Positions 11,400-22,323 of a DNA stretch of 64,000 bases are shown here, in pieces. Origin of the DNA: Podaxis mareebaensis (taxonomy: Eukaryota > Basidiomycota > Agaricomycetes > Agaricales > Agaricaceae); the NCBI GenBank assembly GCA_018524725.1, contig JAEUWP010000537.1, positions 1 through 64,000 of the forward strand, read 5' to 3'. The notes under the pieces were generated by a model. It worked only from the letters and a program-made list of their open reading frames with translations, had not been told where the DNA came from and did no database searches. The translations under genes were made by a program, and so were the position numbers. Each line of letters starts with the position of its first letter. Position 1 is the first letter of the stretch.

Positions 11400-12300
11400 A
11401 GTTGCGGCATCCTTGCGACCTCGTGGTGCTACACCTACTTGGATCGCAATCCCTCCCTCCCCCATTACCCACCACGATTCGTCCCTCCCCCACCCACTCT
11501 TTCCATGTCCATGGAATTGTCTGCCACAGGCACAGCTTGCCCTCCCACTTCGTCATTCCCTCCTGCATCTGCCTTTCCACCTGCGGCAGGTGTTGGTCTG
11601 AACATCAATGCCAACGCTGCCACCACTGCAACAGTTACCCCTGCCCTTGGTCCCGTCCCACCGCCTTCTCCCCCGAGTAGCTCTTCAGTTCACCAGGCCC
11701 ACCCCCTGGGACTTTCACCGAACCAAACTCAAGCAGACGTTGTGAATCCGAATACAACAGCGACGGATGTCAGACACAACCTCAACAGGAAGCCTGGGTT
11801 AGCCTGTCTATTCTGCTGAGCGCGTAAATTTGTATGCGGACCCCCAGCGAAAGATGGAGATGGAAAAACATGCAGGTACGTGTCTCAAATCCATTTATTT
11901 ATTTATTTCGCAATCAGTGTATTGAATATTGTAAATCTTTTACACAGTCAGTGCCAATGACACTCGCTACGCTGTGAATACCCTACGGAGGCCCGAAGAG
12001 GGATGCGTCGGAAACCATCAAGCAGCACATCTGTCAACCTAGGATCCATAAGTGTAGACACGAGCACATTGGAGAGATCAGGCGCTGTCTGAGCACAAAC
12101 GCCCGTTGCCCATCTATCACCCTTTCCCTGATAGCCCTGACATTCTGTCTTCACTTCACCACTCTCCTCTTCACCCACTCAACACTCCAAGCACTCAACG
12201 ACTTCTTTCTCAACCACATTCACCAAAAGGGCAACACCATGTTGATAGGGGTTCATGTGCGTCGTTGCACCGGTGGATCAGAGGTGAATGTTTGAACCCT
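11400..12300 (+). pseudogene. Zn(2)-Cys(6) fungal transcription factor, inactivated
   Basis: After a pyrimidine-rich acceptor (CCCCCCAG at 11399) a Pro/Ser/Ala-rich segment leads to a binuclear zinc cluster split by one intron (about 11877-11946). The six Cys fit the family spacing: CLFC, x6, C, eleven residues, C, x2, C, x6, C followed by EYP. Two TGA stops interrupt it, at 11817-11819 directly after the second Cys and at 11958-11960 in the last loop. At both sites family members usually have a basic residue, so Arg CGA to TGA is the simplest explanation. More stops follow near 12090 and 12130. The protein would have been a DNA-binding regulator; only the zinc cluster and linkers remain. Confidence 0.7.
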
Positions 12301-12460
12301 TATTTGGCGGGGAAGGAACAAGTTAGCTAGCTAACCATATGGACATTAAAAGTTAAAATGAATTTCACCATCTTTTTACAGTGTTTTTCCATTTCTTTAT
12401 GCTGGAGCATTAATGTTTCTTACTAAACAGGTAGATAAACATGCATAATTTTTCTTTAAC

Positions 12461-12793
12461 TCACACCAATGCATTCATTGTACCTTGAACTGCAGGGTGA
12501 TCAGGCAATTCAGAGGTTTCCAATGTACAACAGTAGCTGAGTCCACTACTTGAGAAATGAGGACATATCCTAAAACTCTTTTCCACAAACTCCTGTGCAA
12601 CTTCCCTCGGGTGCTCTGGATGGGTCCATGCAGATGGACCCAAGTTCTCCAGCATCTCCCAAATGTGTTCTTGGCACCATTCGTGGAGTGCTTGCCCTGC
12701 CTCTGTGGCACTGATAAAGTTGTAGGTCAGGGGCGAGTCACACATGAGTGAGCTGAAGAACTGTGTATCATAGTTTTGTTTTCACTGGTAGAA
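12461..12793 (-). CDS. Hypothetical protein, C-terminal exon
   Basis: About 105 codons open on the minus strand with natural composition (LHEWCQEHIWEMLENLG, then a His/Pro-containing segment) ending in a stop at 12461. Upstream exons were not resolved. No family recognised; five scattered Cys show no clear zinc-binding spacing. Confidence 0.3.
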
Positions 12794-12903
12794 GCATTTC
12801 CAATGTGACCGAAAGACAGCGAGTGACGGGGGAGACAGAGGGATCTATACCAAGCATCGACATGTTGTGATGTCATGGTTTCCATTGAAAGAGAAAATAC
12901 TCC

Positions 12904-13497
12904 TTGACAAGGAAAAAATGTGCATATCGTGCTGGACATCCTTGTACGCTAAAACTGGAGTGGGATATGTTGGAAACTGACTCGAGTCGCCGCTTGGACT
13001 CGCATCAAGGATGGAGCAATGGGTTGGATTATATAAGTGATGATTACATGCCAGAAAGTGTAGTTGCACAACTCTCCGATAGACCATCATGTCAGGTCGA
13101 CCCAGAGAACCAGATCTTTCTCGATATAACCACAGCACTACTTCCCTCGTCTCTCGTACCCATCAGAAACAGGTCCGCTCCCCCATACAGAGACAAGGAG
13201 CCAGAGCCAGATGGCACACCAATTTCCCCTGTGGACGAAATCCACCCCCCCCCCACAACAAACGTGGTCCTGTCATTGAAGCCGTCATCCCCCATACCAT
13301 CTGCCGCATCCTTGGTCTCTCCGACAAACCCTCCTGATCTACCAGGACGTTGCCACTTTCCTCCGCATTGACGAGAGCTGGGGACCCTTTTACTCCAACA
13401 AACCTAGATACACCGTCATTACAGAAGTCCGGCACCTACATGACTCTCCCTCCTGTCTTTACATGCTGCATTCCCCTGTATTCTGTCTCATATTGTA
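12904..13497 (+). pseudogene. Unrecognised frameshifted coding remnant
   Basis: Coding-like sequence runs in one frame to about 13325 (ending TICRILGLSDKPS) and continues in another as LIYQDVATFLRIDESWGPF up to a stop near 13497. The join needs a one-base shift at about 13325-13332. Composition on both sides is typical of protein, so this looks like a broken gene rather than chance. Family unknown. Confidence 0.35.
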
Positions 13498-13725
13498 AAA
13501 GAAATTCGCACTGAAATAAATGTCATTTAAGTCTCGCTGAGCACATAAAAGGCGAGCCAGTCTGTGACAACCAGTAATTGTACATATATGCCTATATATA
13601 TAAGACAGTGCTAAGCCCTCAAGCTGAACCCATGATCTGGAAGAGACCCAGAAGTAATGAACAGCAGCTTCATACAAGTCTGCCTGCATACAACGCTTTG
13701 GTATGATTCATTTCTTTTTTTACAG

Positions 13726-14517
13726 AAACAAAAAACTTATTTCACTTGGAATTTAGACGTGTCCGAACACAGGTTCAGGGTGAACACCAGTACGTGCACA
13801 ACTTTGGTCTAGTAGGCGTTTTTGCTGACATCCCTACAGGTATGGGGGTGGGGAAGGACTGGCAGATATATGATGTGGGTGGCCACCAGTCCCAGGTGAG
13901 AAGCCTTTGCATTTAGTAGCGCAGTGAGCTGAGCCCTGCGTTGTTAGAGATGTATGGTCCTACAATCAGGGTTGATGGGGACAGTATTGTTGTTGCCCTC
14001 GTCCCTGTTTTTGATATAGCAACATATGGGTACCATACTTCGATGACATGAACACTATCATCTCCTTAGCACCCATCAGGTATAATTCTGACATGTCTCC
14101 AACGTCCTTCATCACAGTCGATTGACCAATGCGGGGACTTATTTGAAGTGCCTTCGACCAAATGCTGGAAGAAAATCCGAAGGTGAACAGGCTGGTTAGT
14201 GAATCTTCCTGAAATGTCACGTTTCAGAGGCTCAAAACTCAACTCCTTCACACAGGATGACAGCTAGACTTCTTCCAGCTGTGGACAAACCTCGTTTCCA
14301 ACAAGCTCTTGAGCCGCACAAACATCATCCTTTTTCTCAGCAAGTTTTTGATATCCTTTGGGCCAAGATTAAGGCTGGGGTGCCATTCGTCTAATTCATC
14401 ACCTCATACTGAGACTGACCAAACAACGTCGAAAGTGCTTCAGACGGTATGTTTATGCGTTGACCACTTCCGTGCAAGCGCCTCAGACTCTGCGCCGTAT
14501 TGCTCCTAGACCTTAGG
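13726..14517 (+). pseudogene. Heterotrimeric G-protein alpha subunit, degenerate
   Basis: Segments in order match G-alpha hallmarks. IYDVGGHQSQ is the switch II DxGGQ region (exon 13726-13895); IWVPYFDDMNTIISLAPIS follows (exon from 14020 to 14079); AFDQMLEENPKVNRL comes after an intron ending near 14148; LLSRTNIILFLSKF is the G4 NKxD region with the Asn/Asp pattern altered; then KIKAGVPFV and SYxDxPNNVESASD. Stops interrupt it near 14212, 14392 and 14410-14416, the last two where the family has Gly-Asp-Arg. The N-terminal P-loop half is missing. G-alpha relays signals from seven-TM receptors at the plasma membrane; this copy cannot bind GTP normally. Confidence 0.75.
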
Positions 14518-14518
14518 A

Positions 14519-14717
14519 AGAAATTCAGTATGCTTATTTCGGTGGTATGTCCACTGATAGCTTCCAGCAGCTGATGAATATCGCTAACGGCGTTAATGAA
14601 AAGCAATTCAAAATTCCTGAGGGTGTTTTGTTCCCACCTTACTACCGTTATCAGACTCCGGAGGCTGATGCAGATTATCCTGAAGGACACGAAGTCAACA
14701 AAATACACTTTGACTGA
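14519..14717 (+). other. Orphan coding-like segment
   Basis: About 65 open codons directly after the G-alpha remnant, containing QYAYFGGMSTDSFQQLMNI and later FPPYYRYQTP, ending in a stop. Composition is protein-like, but no family is recognised. It may belong to a different broken gene fused to the G-alpha tail. Confidence 0.2.
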
Positions 14718-15032
14718 CTGTATGTTATCTGGCATCCTCTCCTGGTATGGCACTTACCTATGAGTCCAGCACAGGATATGTTGATGCGCCAGAATCTTGC
14801 TGAATGTGATTTAGCTTGAATTGTTGAAAACTTGCACATTTCCCCTGTCCCATCCTCATACCTCACTATTCCTATACCCACGGTTTATATGTTATGATAG
14901 TCCATGATATTTAGTCACGGTATTTCGCTACTGATAGTTCTCCATGTATTCGCCCACGTCGACTCAGATTTGAGATCATATTTTTCTCTGATGTCGAGGA
15001 AGGATAGAGTGCCCTTTTATTCCACGACTGAG

Positions 15033-15353
15033 TCAACAACTCTGCCTGTGTTGCTGCCAGACATAGTATGGGATGGCGGTGAGGTCGGGATGGGTGAAGC
15101 TTTTGTCGACGAGGGTGGTATTCCATATGGCGTGATAATCTCCAGTGGCGCCATCGGATCTATGCAAGGCGGGTACGATGACTGGGCTCCAAGGACCCAC
15201 AATGCGAGGGAAAGCTTTGGTAACTTGTTTGACAGTCGGGAAATGGAGGACAAAGGCTCTTGTGTTGATCAACTCTGCGACGGATATATACTGGATATTG
15301 GTATCAAAACGAAGGTAGGGAAGCCAAACATAAAGCGACCAATGCCATGTCAT
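15033..15353 (-). CDS. Hypothetical coding segment, 106 codons
   Basis: An open minus-strand frame with natural composition (ISVAELINTRAFVLHFPTV, later LTAIPYYVWQQHRQ). The LTAIPYYxW pattern is reminiscent of GH127-type enzymes, but nothing else supports that and the sequence is too short. A 154-codon ORF on the other strand overlaps it; I cannot decide which, if either, is real. Confidence 0.2.
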   Translation of the reverse strand: MTWHWSLYVWLPYLRFDTNIQYISVAELINTRAFVLHFPTVKQVTKAFPRIVGPWSPVIVPALHRSDGATGDYHAIWNTTLVDKSFTHPDLTAIPYYVWQQHRQSC

Positions 15354-15718
15354 AATTCAACACTGTAACACTCATTAACAGTGAAAGAGAAGAGATGCGA
15401 CGGCTTTGCTGGTCATTGGAGCGATGGGTGACTAGTGATTGCCCATCAGATGCACAAAGGGGAAGAAGGCAGGGAAGGAAAACCATGGTGTCACTTGCAG
15501 CAAGGTTTAATTGACTGAAGTTTGACCACCCATTCCTTCATCGGAAACGACGACGGAAAGGGGGTCAAATGAAGGGCAGATAGTTGCACGGCAGCTGTAA
15601 ATGCTAATGGGAATGGGCTTGAATCAAGACGTGGAATAGGATCTGACAGGGCAGGAGGTATCGGATAGCTGATTAAAATTAGGGGGGTCATACAAAAGCG
15701 CCATGTTACAGGACGAAA

Positions 15719-17523
15719 TTATTTGGAAGCAAGGATGAGACGCTGGAGCGTTTCGTGAACGTATTCTGGTTTGGGCTGATTTTTGCCTTTAGGCCCATCG
15801 TAATCAATGAGAATTGTTGCGGCAATGTCCCGGAGTAACTTGGAAAGAGCACTGTAATCAGGATGAGCAACCTGATGCCCTTCTATCAAACTATGAAGGA
15901 AAGCATTCCTGTTGCCGAACGGTTTCCCTTCCCCAGAAGCATGCACAGGAAGTAGATTCTGCCAATGGGCCTTTGGGCATGACAACACCCTTTCCATTCT
16001 TTGGGCAAGCTTGGACCCCCAATCGGAATAGAAGCCAGGCATTAGACTCTCCATCGTGACGAAGTTCATGCTGGCGCAGAGGGGATGGATCTGGATGAAC
16101 ATCCGACGGGGCCACTGGTCTAGATTCGTATGGGCTATCGAATGACGACAGGCATTTCGGATAACACTCATCATAACATTCATGAATTTTGCTGCTGACC
16201 TCAGGCAATGCAGGAAAAAAGCCGTATACTGGCAATGGTTTACCAAGGTGAATAGCACAGGCCATGAATATTGGTGTACCCTGCTCGTGTATCAACATGC
16301 GAGATGGCGACAACATCGAATTGGACTCACAGTTCGGTTTGCACCTGCAGGCCTTTGACTGTTTAATTTTTGACCACACCCAAAATCAATGGGCGTGATC
16401 GAAGTCTTGTGCTCGTACGGCCTAAGAAACATCAGGAAGGGCAGCGGACACACAGAAACGAATGACGCACTTGTCCTCTGCTGGATCCTCTGCCGGATCC
16501 CTTGTCAGGTCCTTTATCAGATCCTTCAGCAAATACCGGATGAACACCGGTGTCACCAACATGTTTGTACCAGTGGGTGTTGACAGAGGGCGGACAACAG
16601 CATTATTTGGACTGCTGTCACCGTGAAGTATGCCCCAGTCAATGTAGAGCCCTCGAGTGACTATAGAAAAAGATGAGAACGGGCGTGAAAAACCCAGTGA
16701 GAACCACGTACCCTCCAAGAGACCATATATCGCATACAGAAGCTCGCGGGGAGTGGCCAATGCCATGAAATTCCCACCGTAGTCTCGTCCTCATGCGTGT
16801 TCTGATGCAGTCGCCAAACTGAGGGTCGTCGACACTGCCCCAGAGTCCCAGCCTCGCAACAGCCAGATAACGCTTATCCTGGTGCATTGTTTCCAATGTC
16901 TCCTTTTCCGTCCAACAGCGGTTCCGCCTGATATATCTCTCATTGATGACCAATCGCACCGAGGCATCATTGTCATCGTCGCCGCATATGAAGACATGAC
17001 TATGTCCGCCAAAAGGATCATTCGAGTAATGAAGACGCGCGGCCCTCAATATCTCTCCCTGTGGCGGCGTGACATTGGAGCGGACGGCCCCCTTGTCCCT
17101 GTTCTTGGTTCTTTCCAATGTCATCTCTCGAGCAGCTTGCTGATCACTGTTAAGGTGCTTGACCACAGCTTCGAGCAGCGGTTCATAATCCCGCCAGCCT
17201 TTGAACTGGAGCTTCTTGACGCCGCAAGCATTGCAGATCAGGAAAACAAGGTCGTTAGCGTTGACGGGAAGGCCCAGAGTCGAGATGAGGTAGGGCGGGC
17301 GCTGAGGGGAGTATGTAGCATAGCTGGCAGCCTGGTGGATACGGTCTTCTTCATTCACCCCAGCAGATTTATACATGATCACAATTTCAAGTGAGCTCCA
17401 ATGCAGTGAAAGTTTCAGCTCGGAGTCGGCGAGCGCAAGGGAACAAGCGACAATGTCCAGTTTTGCACTGTGTGGAGATGGGATGGTCAACTGGAGGGTG
17501 GTTACCGTGTGCCATGAATGCAA
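15719..17523 (-). CDS. FunK1-like fungal protein kinase, catalytic HRD altered
   Basis: Multi-exon minus-strand gene. The N-terminal block (from about 17376) is followed by RCWTEKETLETMH, then FHGIGHSPRELLYAIYGLLEG (16705-16770), an intron, and LYIDWGILHGDSSPNN, the FunK1 catalytic loop. The family normally has HRDIS.NN; here it reads HGDSS.NN, losing the catalytic-loop Arg. Next come GTPIFMACAIHLG and LRHDGESNAWLLF, equivalent to the family's GTP.FMA and HDAES.FWVL blocks, and a C-terminal helix ending LILASK. FunK1 kinases are expanded in mushrooms and mostly of unknown substrate. Frame changes between segments are accommodated by introns; whether all are real was not checked, so it may be a decaying copy or a pseudokinase. 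Confidence 0.65.
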
Positions 17524-19060
17524 TCTCTATCCACAACGCGTTAGATCCAAGCTTACCGAAAGGTTTTAGACATACTCTGTTGAGGTAGAGCATTCAGGAA
17601 ACCCTGGACCATTGTAATAAAGTCGCTTGCAGACCTGAACACTGGCGAACTTTGAGGACCCTTTTGTGAATCCTTCGACATCTTGTGCCTGCTACGTGCT
17701 TTTATGTTGTTTGGCGGGGCTGTTGCAACCCTCCGGGCACCGAGGAATTCGTAGAAGTCATCTATGTCAATATCGCAGATGGGAGGCTTCGCACGATCGT
17801 GCCAGGAATAGTGGGCTGCGACCTTGTTACCAGAGTGCTAATGAGGCCTTCGCTCTCGTCTTCTGTGATGGGCATGTGGGGAGAAGGTAAGGAGCAAGCT
17901 CCGTGAGTCTAAAGTTGATATACCTTCAGGTTGCTTTGTCGTGGGCACGATCGCGCTGGTATGTGCATATCCTGAATCACCACAATCAATGGGACAGCCA
18001 CCGCTCGCTCGTGGTCTAGCCGGTTGTCCCGGAAACTGCTCAGAGGACAATGACAAGGACGATCAAAGTGGCAGAGAGTTGCGGAGAACCATACCTACTC
18101 ATGGACGGTCACCTTTGCATCGGAAAAGCACGTGACTATGCATGGGTATAACTCAAAGAGCACTTTTCGTACCAGCTTAAGATCAACGTCAAGGTTAGCG
18201 AAGAGGTGCCCTCAAATGACTTAATAGAATAACATATCTCAAAACACCCCCTAAATTTCAATATGAGCTTGAGTGCCGGATTGCTTCAGTGGATGACAAT
18301 CCTTCACATGCTCAAATCCACTTGGAGACAACTTAGACCCACATCCCGGAAAACAGCTCCAGTTCCGACGAGTCATAGCTGAATGTTGCATTTTGATTTC
18401 CAAGCGCTCAGAAGAGGCGGCTATTGGATCTCGACCTCACCTCCTCAGACCCCCTTGGTATGAATCATCTATCCCTACAGAACTATCCAACAAAAACTGA
18501 TATGGTATGTACACCTGGTATAATTAATCGTAACATGCGCAACCAAACGCAAAAGGAATTATCAAAAGCAGAAGACTTACTAACGAATTCGGTCGCCGGA
18601 CCATTAAGGGCATAAATCAAAATTCAAAACATCGTCATCATACCAAATAGTGGAGGGAGGAATAAAGGGCACCCCATAAACATAGATGATGAAGAATCAA
18701 AATCGGTGTGGATAATACGGAACCAAGGCTTATCTTGATAAAGGACAAGGAGCAGTAGGAATTATCAGTTGGGGGGAGAAAGGTATAGCTATGAATACAT
18801 CTACACATTTAGGGGTGTAAAGCTCTCTTCAGTGCCATCACTCACAAATAATAGTTGCCACAGAAAAGAAGAGGGAAAGAAGAGGGAAAGAAGAGGGAAA
18901 GAAGAGGTAGTGTACACGGGAGGAGGGCGGAGATTGAGAATTAAAATGAGCAGAAACCGGCAACCGAGTCTGACAACACGAAGTCGCATCTCAAGCGACA
19001 TTCGCAAGTTGAAAAGGTAACACATCAAGGGAACCATAACAAACTCACAGCTCAAGCAGT
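17524..19060. other. No confident gene
   Basis: Short open frames on both strands (for example 17685-17906 plus) lack recognisable motifs. A 12-bp repeat (GAAAGAAGAGGG, about four units) sits at 18862-18907. Confidence 0.35.
18862..18907. repeat. 12-bp purine repeat
   Basis: About four tandem copies of a 12-bp A/G unit (AAGAAGAGGGAA). Confidence 0.85.
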
Positions 19061-19624
19061 TCCTTCATACGGGTCTCTGCCACTTGGCACCACCGCACTG
19101 CCCCTCTGCAACACTATCTTTCTTCCCATGGCTATACGCCTGCTCATTCCCAGGACTGGCAGGACTAATCTAGGCATACAGATAGGTGCTCTGGTCCCTG
19201 GCAACCACCACCTGTGACAGAGCGTGATCACACATGATATCCACAGAGAGCCCAGTGATGAAGAGGTTGAGACTGTGGAGATCAGCAATACGAGGCCTGA
19301 GAATGTCTCGCGACGTGTCAGGAAGCAATGACGACGCTCCCAGAAACAAGGCTGTAATTGGGGCTTGAGGGTCGACGAGGTCCTTAGGCATTCGACGGTT
19401 CCCATCGCTAGCAGGTACAAAACTAGTGTTGGATAACCGATCGAGGATTCCACGCGAGATGATTGACAGGTTGGAACTGAGGCATTTGACAAAACGCGAC
19501 CTGCACTTCGAGCAGCTGGTCCTGGAAATCCTCCAATATTGGATCCTGCATTTTGCTGATGGGCATTGGGAAGAAACGGTTCAGATCAAGGCATCGCAGC
19601 ATATCTTGATTTATAGGACGAAGG

Positions 19625-20449
19625 TTGAGGTACACAACTAACTCCAGCCGTGGAAGGATTGGGATTTCTCCCGGATCGACACCTCAAACAGTGACAGTGC
19701 CGGCGATGGACATTCGGCAAGTTGATGACCCACTATCCAAAGATGCTGAGGTAATGAGGAAGATGGGGAGCACACGAAGCCACGAGTGGAGGAGGTTATC
19801 TGTCGGCGTTGACCCATGCCGAACACAAGTGGAAGGGAGGTTTTTGATGAGATAGGCACACAGATAACTTGCCTCACCCTCAGAGATTTTCGAGAGAGTG
19901 TATCGAGAATTCTTGCATCTGGTTCATCAGTCCTATGGCCTACTGGACGACACCGATCTCGAGAGGATGAACCTGGGCGCAGTGGTCTGTGATGAGCAGC
20001 CAGCAATGGAAACACAGGAGGTGATTAATAGCAAGAAAAGGGTAGGGGCAATGAGAACGCAATGGAGGTCGACAGTGAAGGAGATGGTCGACACCGCAAC
20101 AGAGGTTGCCATGGAAGGGAAAGAGGACAGCGTGGAAGGGGATGGGGAGGCTGACGCGGAAGGGGTTTTTGATGGTGATGGCGAGGGTGATACTGATAGA
20201 GACGGTGGAGGGGAGGGTGAGGATAACATGGCCAGAGAAAGCATGGAGCTAGACGATGACGATGACGATGGTTCAGACGATGACGATGGTTCAGACGCCG
20301 ACAACAACTATACCCCAGACATGGATTTGGAGAAGAAGGAGAGCAACGGGGACATGATAGACATGCGCTGTTTCAAGGCGTACAAGAAATATGTCGAGGC
20401 TCTATGTTCGGAGATCAGCAAATGGGCGCAGTCGTGGAAAGCGGATTGA
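19625..20449 (+). CDS. Acidic protein of unknown function
   Basis: The last exon begins after the acceptor CCTCACCCTCAG at 19879 and encodes IFERVYREFLHLVHQSYGLL, a linker, then a long Asp/Glu/Gly-rich tract with two DDDDGSDDDD-like blocks (about 20245-20300). It ends with a mixed helical tail (FKAYKKYVEALCSEISKW) at the stop at 20449. An upstream exon (to about 19798) with a GTTATC donor is plausible. The acidic tract suggests a disordered, possibly chromatin- or histone-binding region, which is inference only. Minus-strand open frames overlap much of it, so strand assignment is moderately uncertain. Confidence 0.4.
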
Positions 20450-20719
20450 AACAAAGACACACCAGAACACAAAGTTCCTAGCGGGAGTTGCAAAATGATC
20501 TCCTGGATCCTTTATTGGGGAAAAGGTGAAAGGTCCTTGGTCGTCCCATCCACTGACTATGAACCCACCACCCATTGCGTCGAGGCTGTTCTTCATGAAC
20601 TCCACCGAAGACATGGAGAGGTACAATGAGTACATCATCAGCGTACGTATCCCCAAAATCATGTGACATACCGGCAGGCTAAGTGGACGTTGCCGATCAG
20701 GCCGTGACTCATCACAACG

Positions 20720-20815
20720 AAATTGAGGGATTGAGGATGAGGTGCTAAAGCGCCTTTTGAGCGTATTCCGGCTTGCACTGATTGCTGTCTTTATCCCAGT
20801 GGTAGTCGGTACCGC
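20720..20815 (-). pseudogene. Orphan C-terminal fragment of a FunK1 kinase
   Basis: About 30 codons read DYHWDKDSNQCKPEYAQKAL, a stop, then HLIL. This parallels the end of the FunK1-like gene at 15719 (DYDGPKGKNQPKPEYVHETL, then QRLIL). Nucleotide similarity is visible over about 75 bp. A TAG replaces the residue aligned with Gln. No kinase core lies next to it; the match breaks off near 20815 at GGTACCGCG. Confidence 0.6.
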
Positions 20816-21125
20816 GTGAGGGGGACGAGTTTTTTTTTTTTCTTTATTTGGAAAGGCATACGCTCTGCTTCCCTAGCGAACGTGTACATAAAAAAGGTTG
20901 GTGCTTGTTGAATCAAACCTGTGTTTATTCTACACTCCGTCCGAGTATCGTCTGGATTAACTTTAGTTTCGGTATTGAAACACTAGCAACATCTGCTTGT
21001 TCAACTCACCTCGATTTGCTTACTGAAACATCGAAAATGGTGAGTGCTATGTCTTGTATAGGGTCAGTCAAAGAAGTGCTTTTAACTCACGAAGTACGAC
21101 TCGATTTCCGTGGCAACTCAATCTG

Positions 21126-21808
21126 TCAATGCGATAAGAGGTACGAATGACTTTGTCCTTTGTATTCAAGCAACAATCTAAGGATCAGGTAAAACATAGC
21201 GTTGGCGACTCGCCCAGCAGTGGTGACAGTTGAAGATGAAGGTATGCAGAGCTTTTTAGCCACCACCCATCGTCCATGCCTGGGAGGAGCTGAACAACAG
21301 ACGTTCGATGCACCTGCCAGGACATTCCAATGCCTGAGCCTCTGCCAATCAGTTCGTACACGAAAAAACCCCGTACCCGGCATATAGGCATTATCTTGAT
21401 CCCAAGAATCATCGTACTCGAGTGTGGATTCCCTGGATACATGCTGTTTGATGCACCAAGTCGAGGTGCGCAAGATGCTTGCCTCGGAAATTAGCCAGTG
21501 TACAAGCGACAAGGAGTTGCTTCAAATGCCTGTGCAGGTTCACATTACCCACCATCTACTTGTTCATAAGTCAAAAACCTGCTTTGCGACTTTGCTCGTT
21601 CCTTCAGTTCGCAGAAATGAGGGTCGTCCCTCACTACTAACCAATTTTCTTCCCTACCCTCTGTTGGTGCACAGGCGAGGGAGTTCAGTGAATTGTTGGT
21701 GCCAGCGCCGCGTAGTGTCCTGATTGCAACAGCCAGAGTACATCTCCTCGAGGCTCCAGCTTTCATCCAATCCAGAAGCTCAAATGTGATGGTCATTGTG
21801 ATGACCAC
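21126..21808 (-). other. Coding-like minus-strand remnants
   Basis: Three overlapping open frames (21126-21512, 21185-21442, 21545-21808) show protein-like composition but no recognised motif. They cannot be joined with confidence. Confidence 0.2.
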
Positions 21809-21996
21809 CGCTGCTCTGTCTCCGAGGAACTCGCCAATTATTCCATTGGGATGAGCCTCGCGATAGGCAACGGGTTACAGCAATAGAATTTGCACATATT
21901 CTTGACTGATTCGACCGATCCACTTAATAAAGATCTCACAGCTGATGACGAGGCGTTTGGCGCCATTCTCTCCCTATATTCTCCGCCAACTTATTT

Positions 21997-22323
21997 ATGA
22001 TATACACCATATACTCAACGTGTGTTCTAGTAGCGCTGTCTCAGTTCAGCCAGGTCAATGCCTATAGCGAACCCAACGGTGTGGGCCTGCCCTACCTCGA
22101 AAATATTCCCTACCTTAGCGCCCAATGTCACAAACCTTTTCGCAACTGGGAACTTCGGTTGGAGAGAGACTTTTCAGTCTGTCTAAACGACGTAATGCAT
22201 GTGAATGGTCATGCCGACCCTGACACTTTCAGGAGCCTTGTAATCGTTACTAGCCAGCCGGTCGTTCCCAAAACCGCAGCTGCCCAGGAGACTGCGCCCT
22301 CAAGTCCCATCCATCAACTCTAA
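21997..22323 (+). CDS. Putative small secreted protein, 108 aa
   Basis: A single-exon ORF starting MIYTIYSTCVLVALSQF, a hydrophobic stretch of about 16 residues followed by QVNA and a polar mature region, consistent with a signal peptide cut near residue 22. The mature part has only two Cys and a Pro/Ala/Ser-rich tail. Small secreted proteins are common in Agaricomycetes, but this could be a chance ORF: no promoter or homologue can be shown here. Confidence 0.3.
   Translation: MIYTIYSTCVLVALSQFSQVNAYSEPNGVGLPYLENIPYLSAQCHKPFRNWELRLERDFSVCLNDVMHVNGHADPDTFRSLVIVTSQPVVPKTAAAQETAPSSPIHQL

Noticed and set aside
14066..14251. Minus-strand ORFs over the G-alpha remnant
   Set aside because: The plus strand carries a clear order of G-alpha motifs; the minus frames are shadows.
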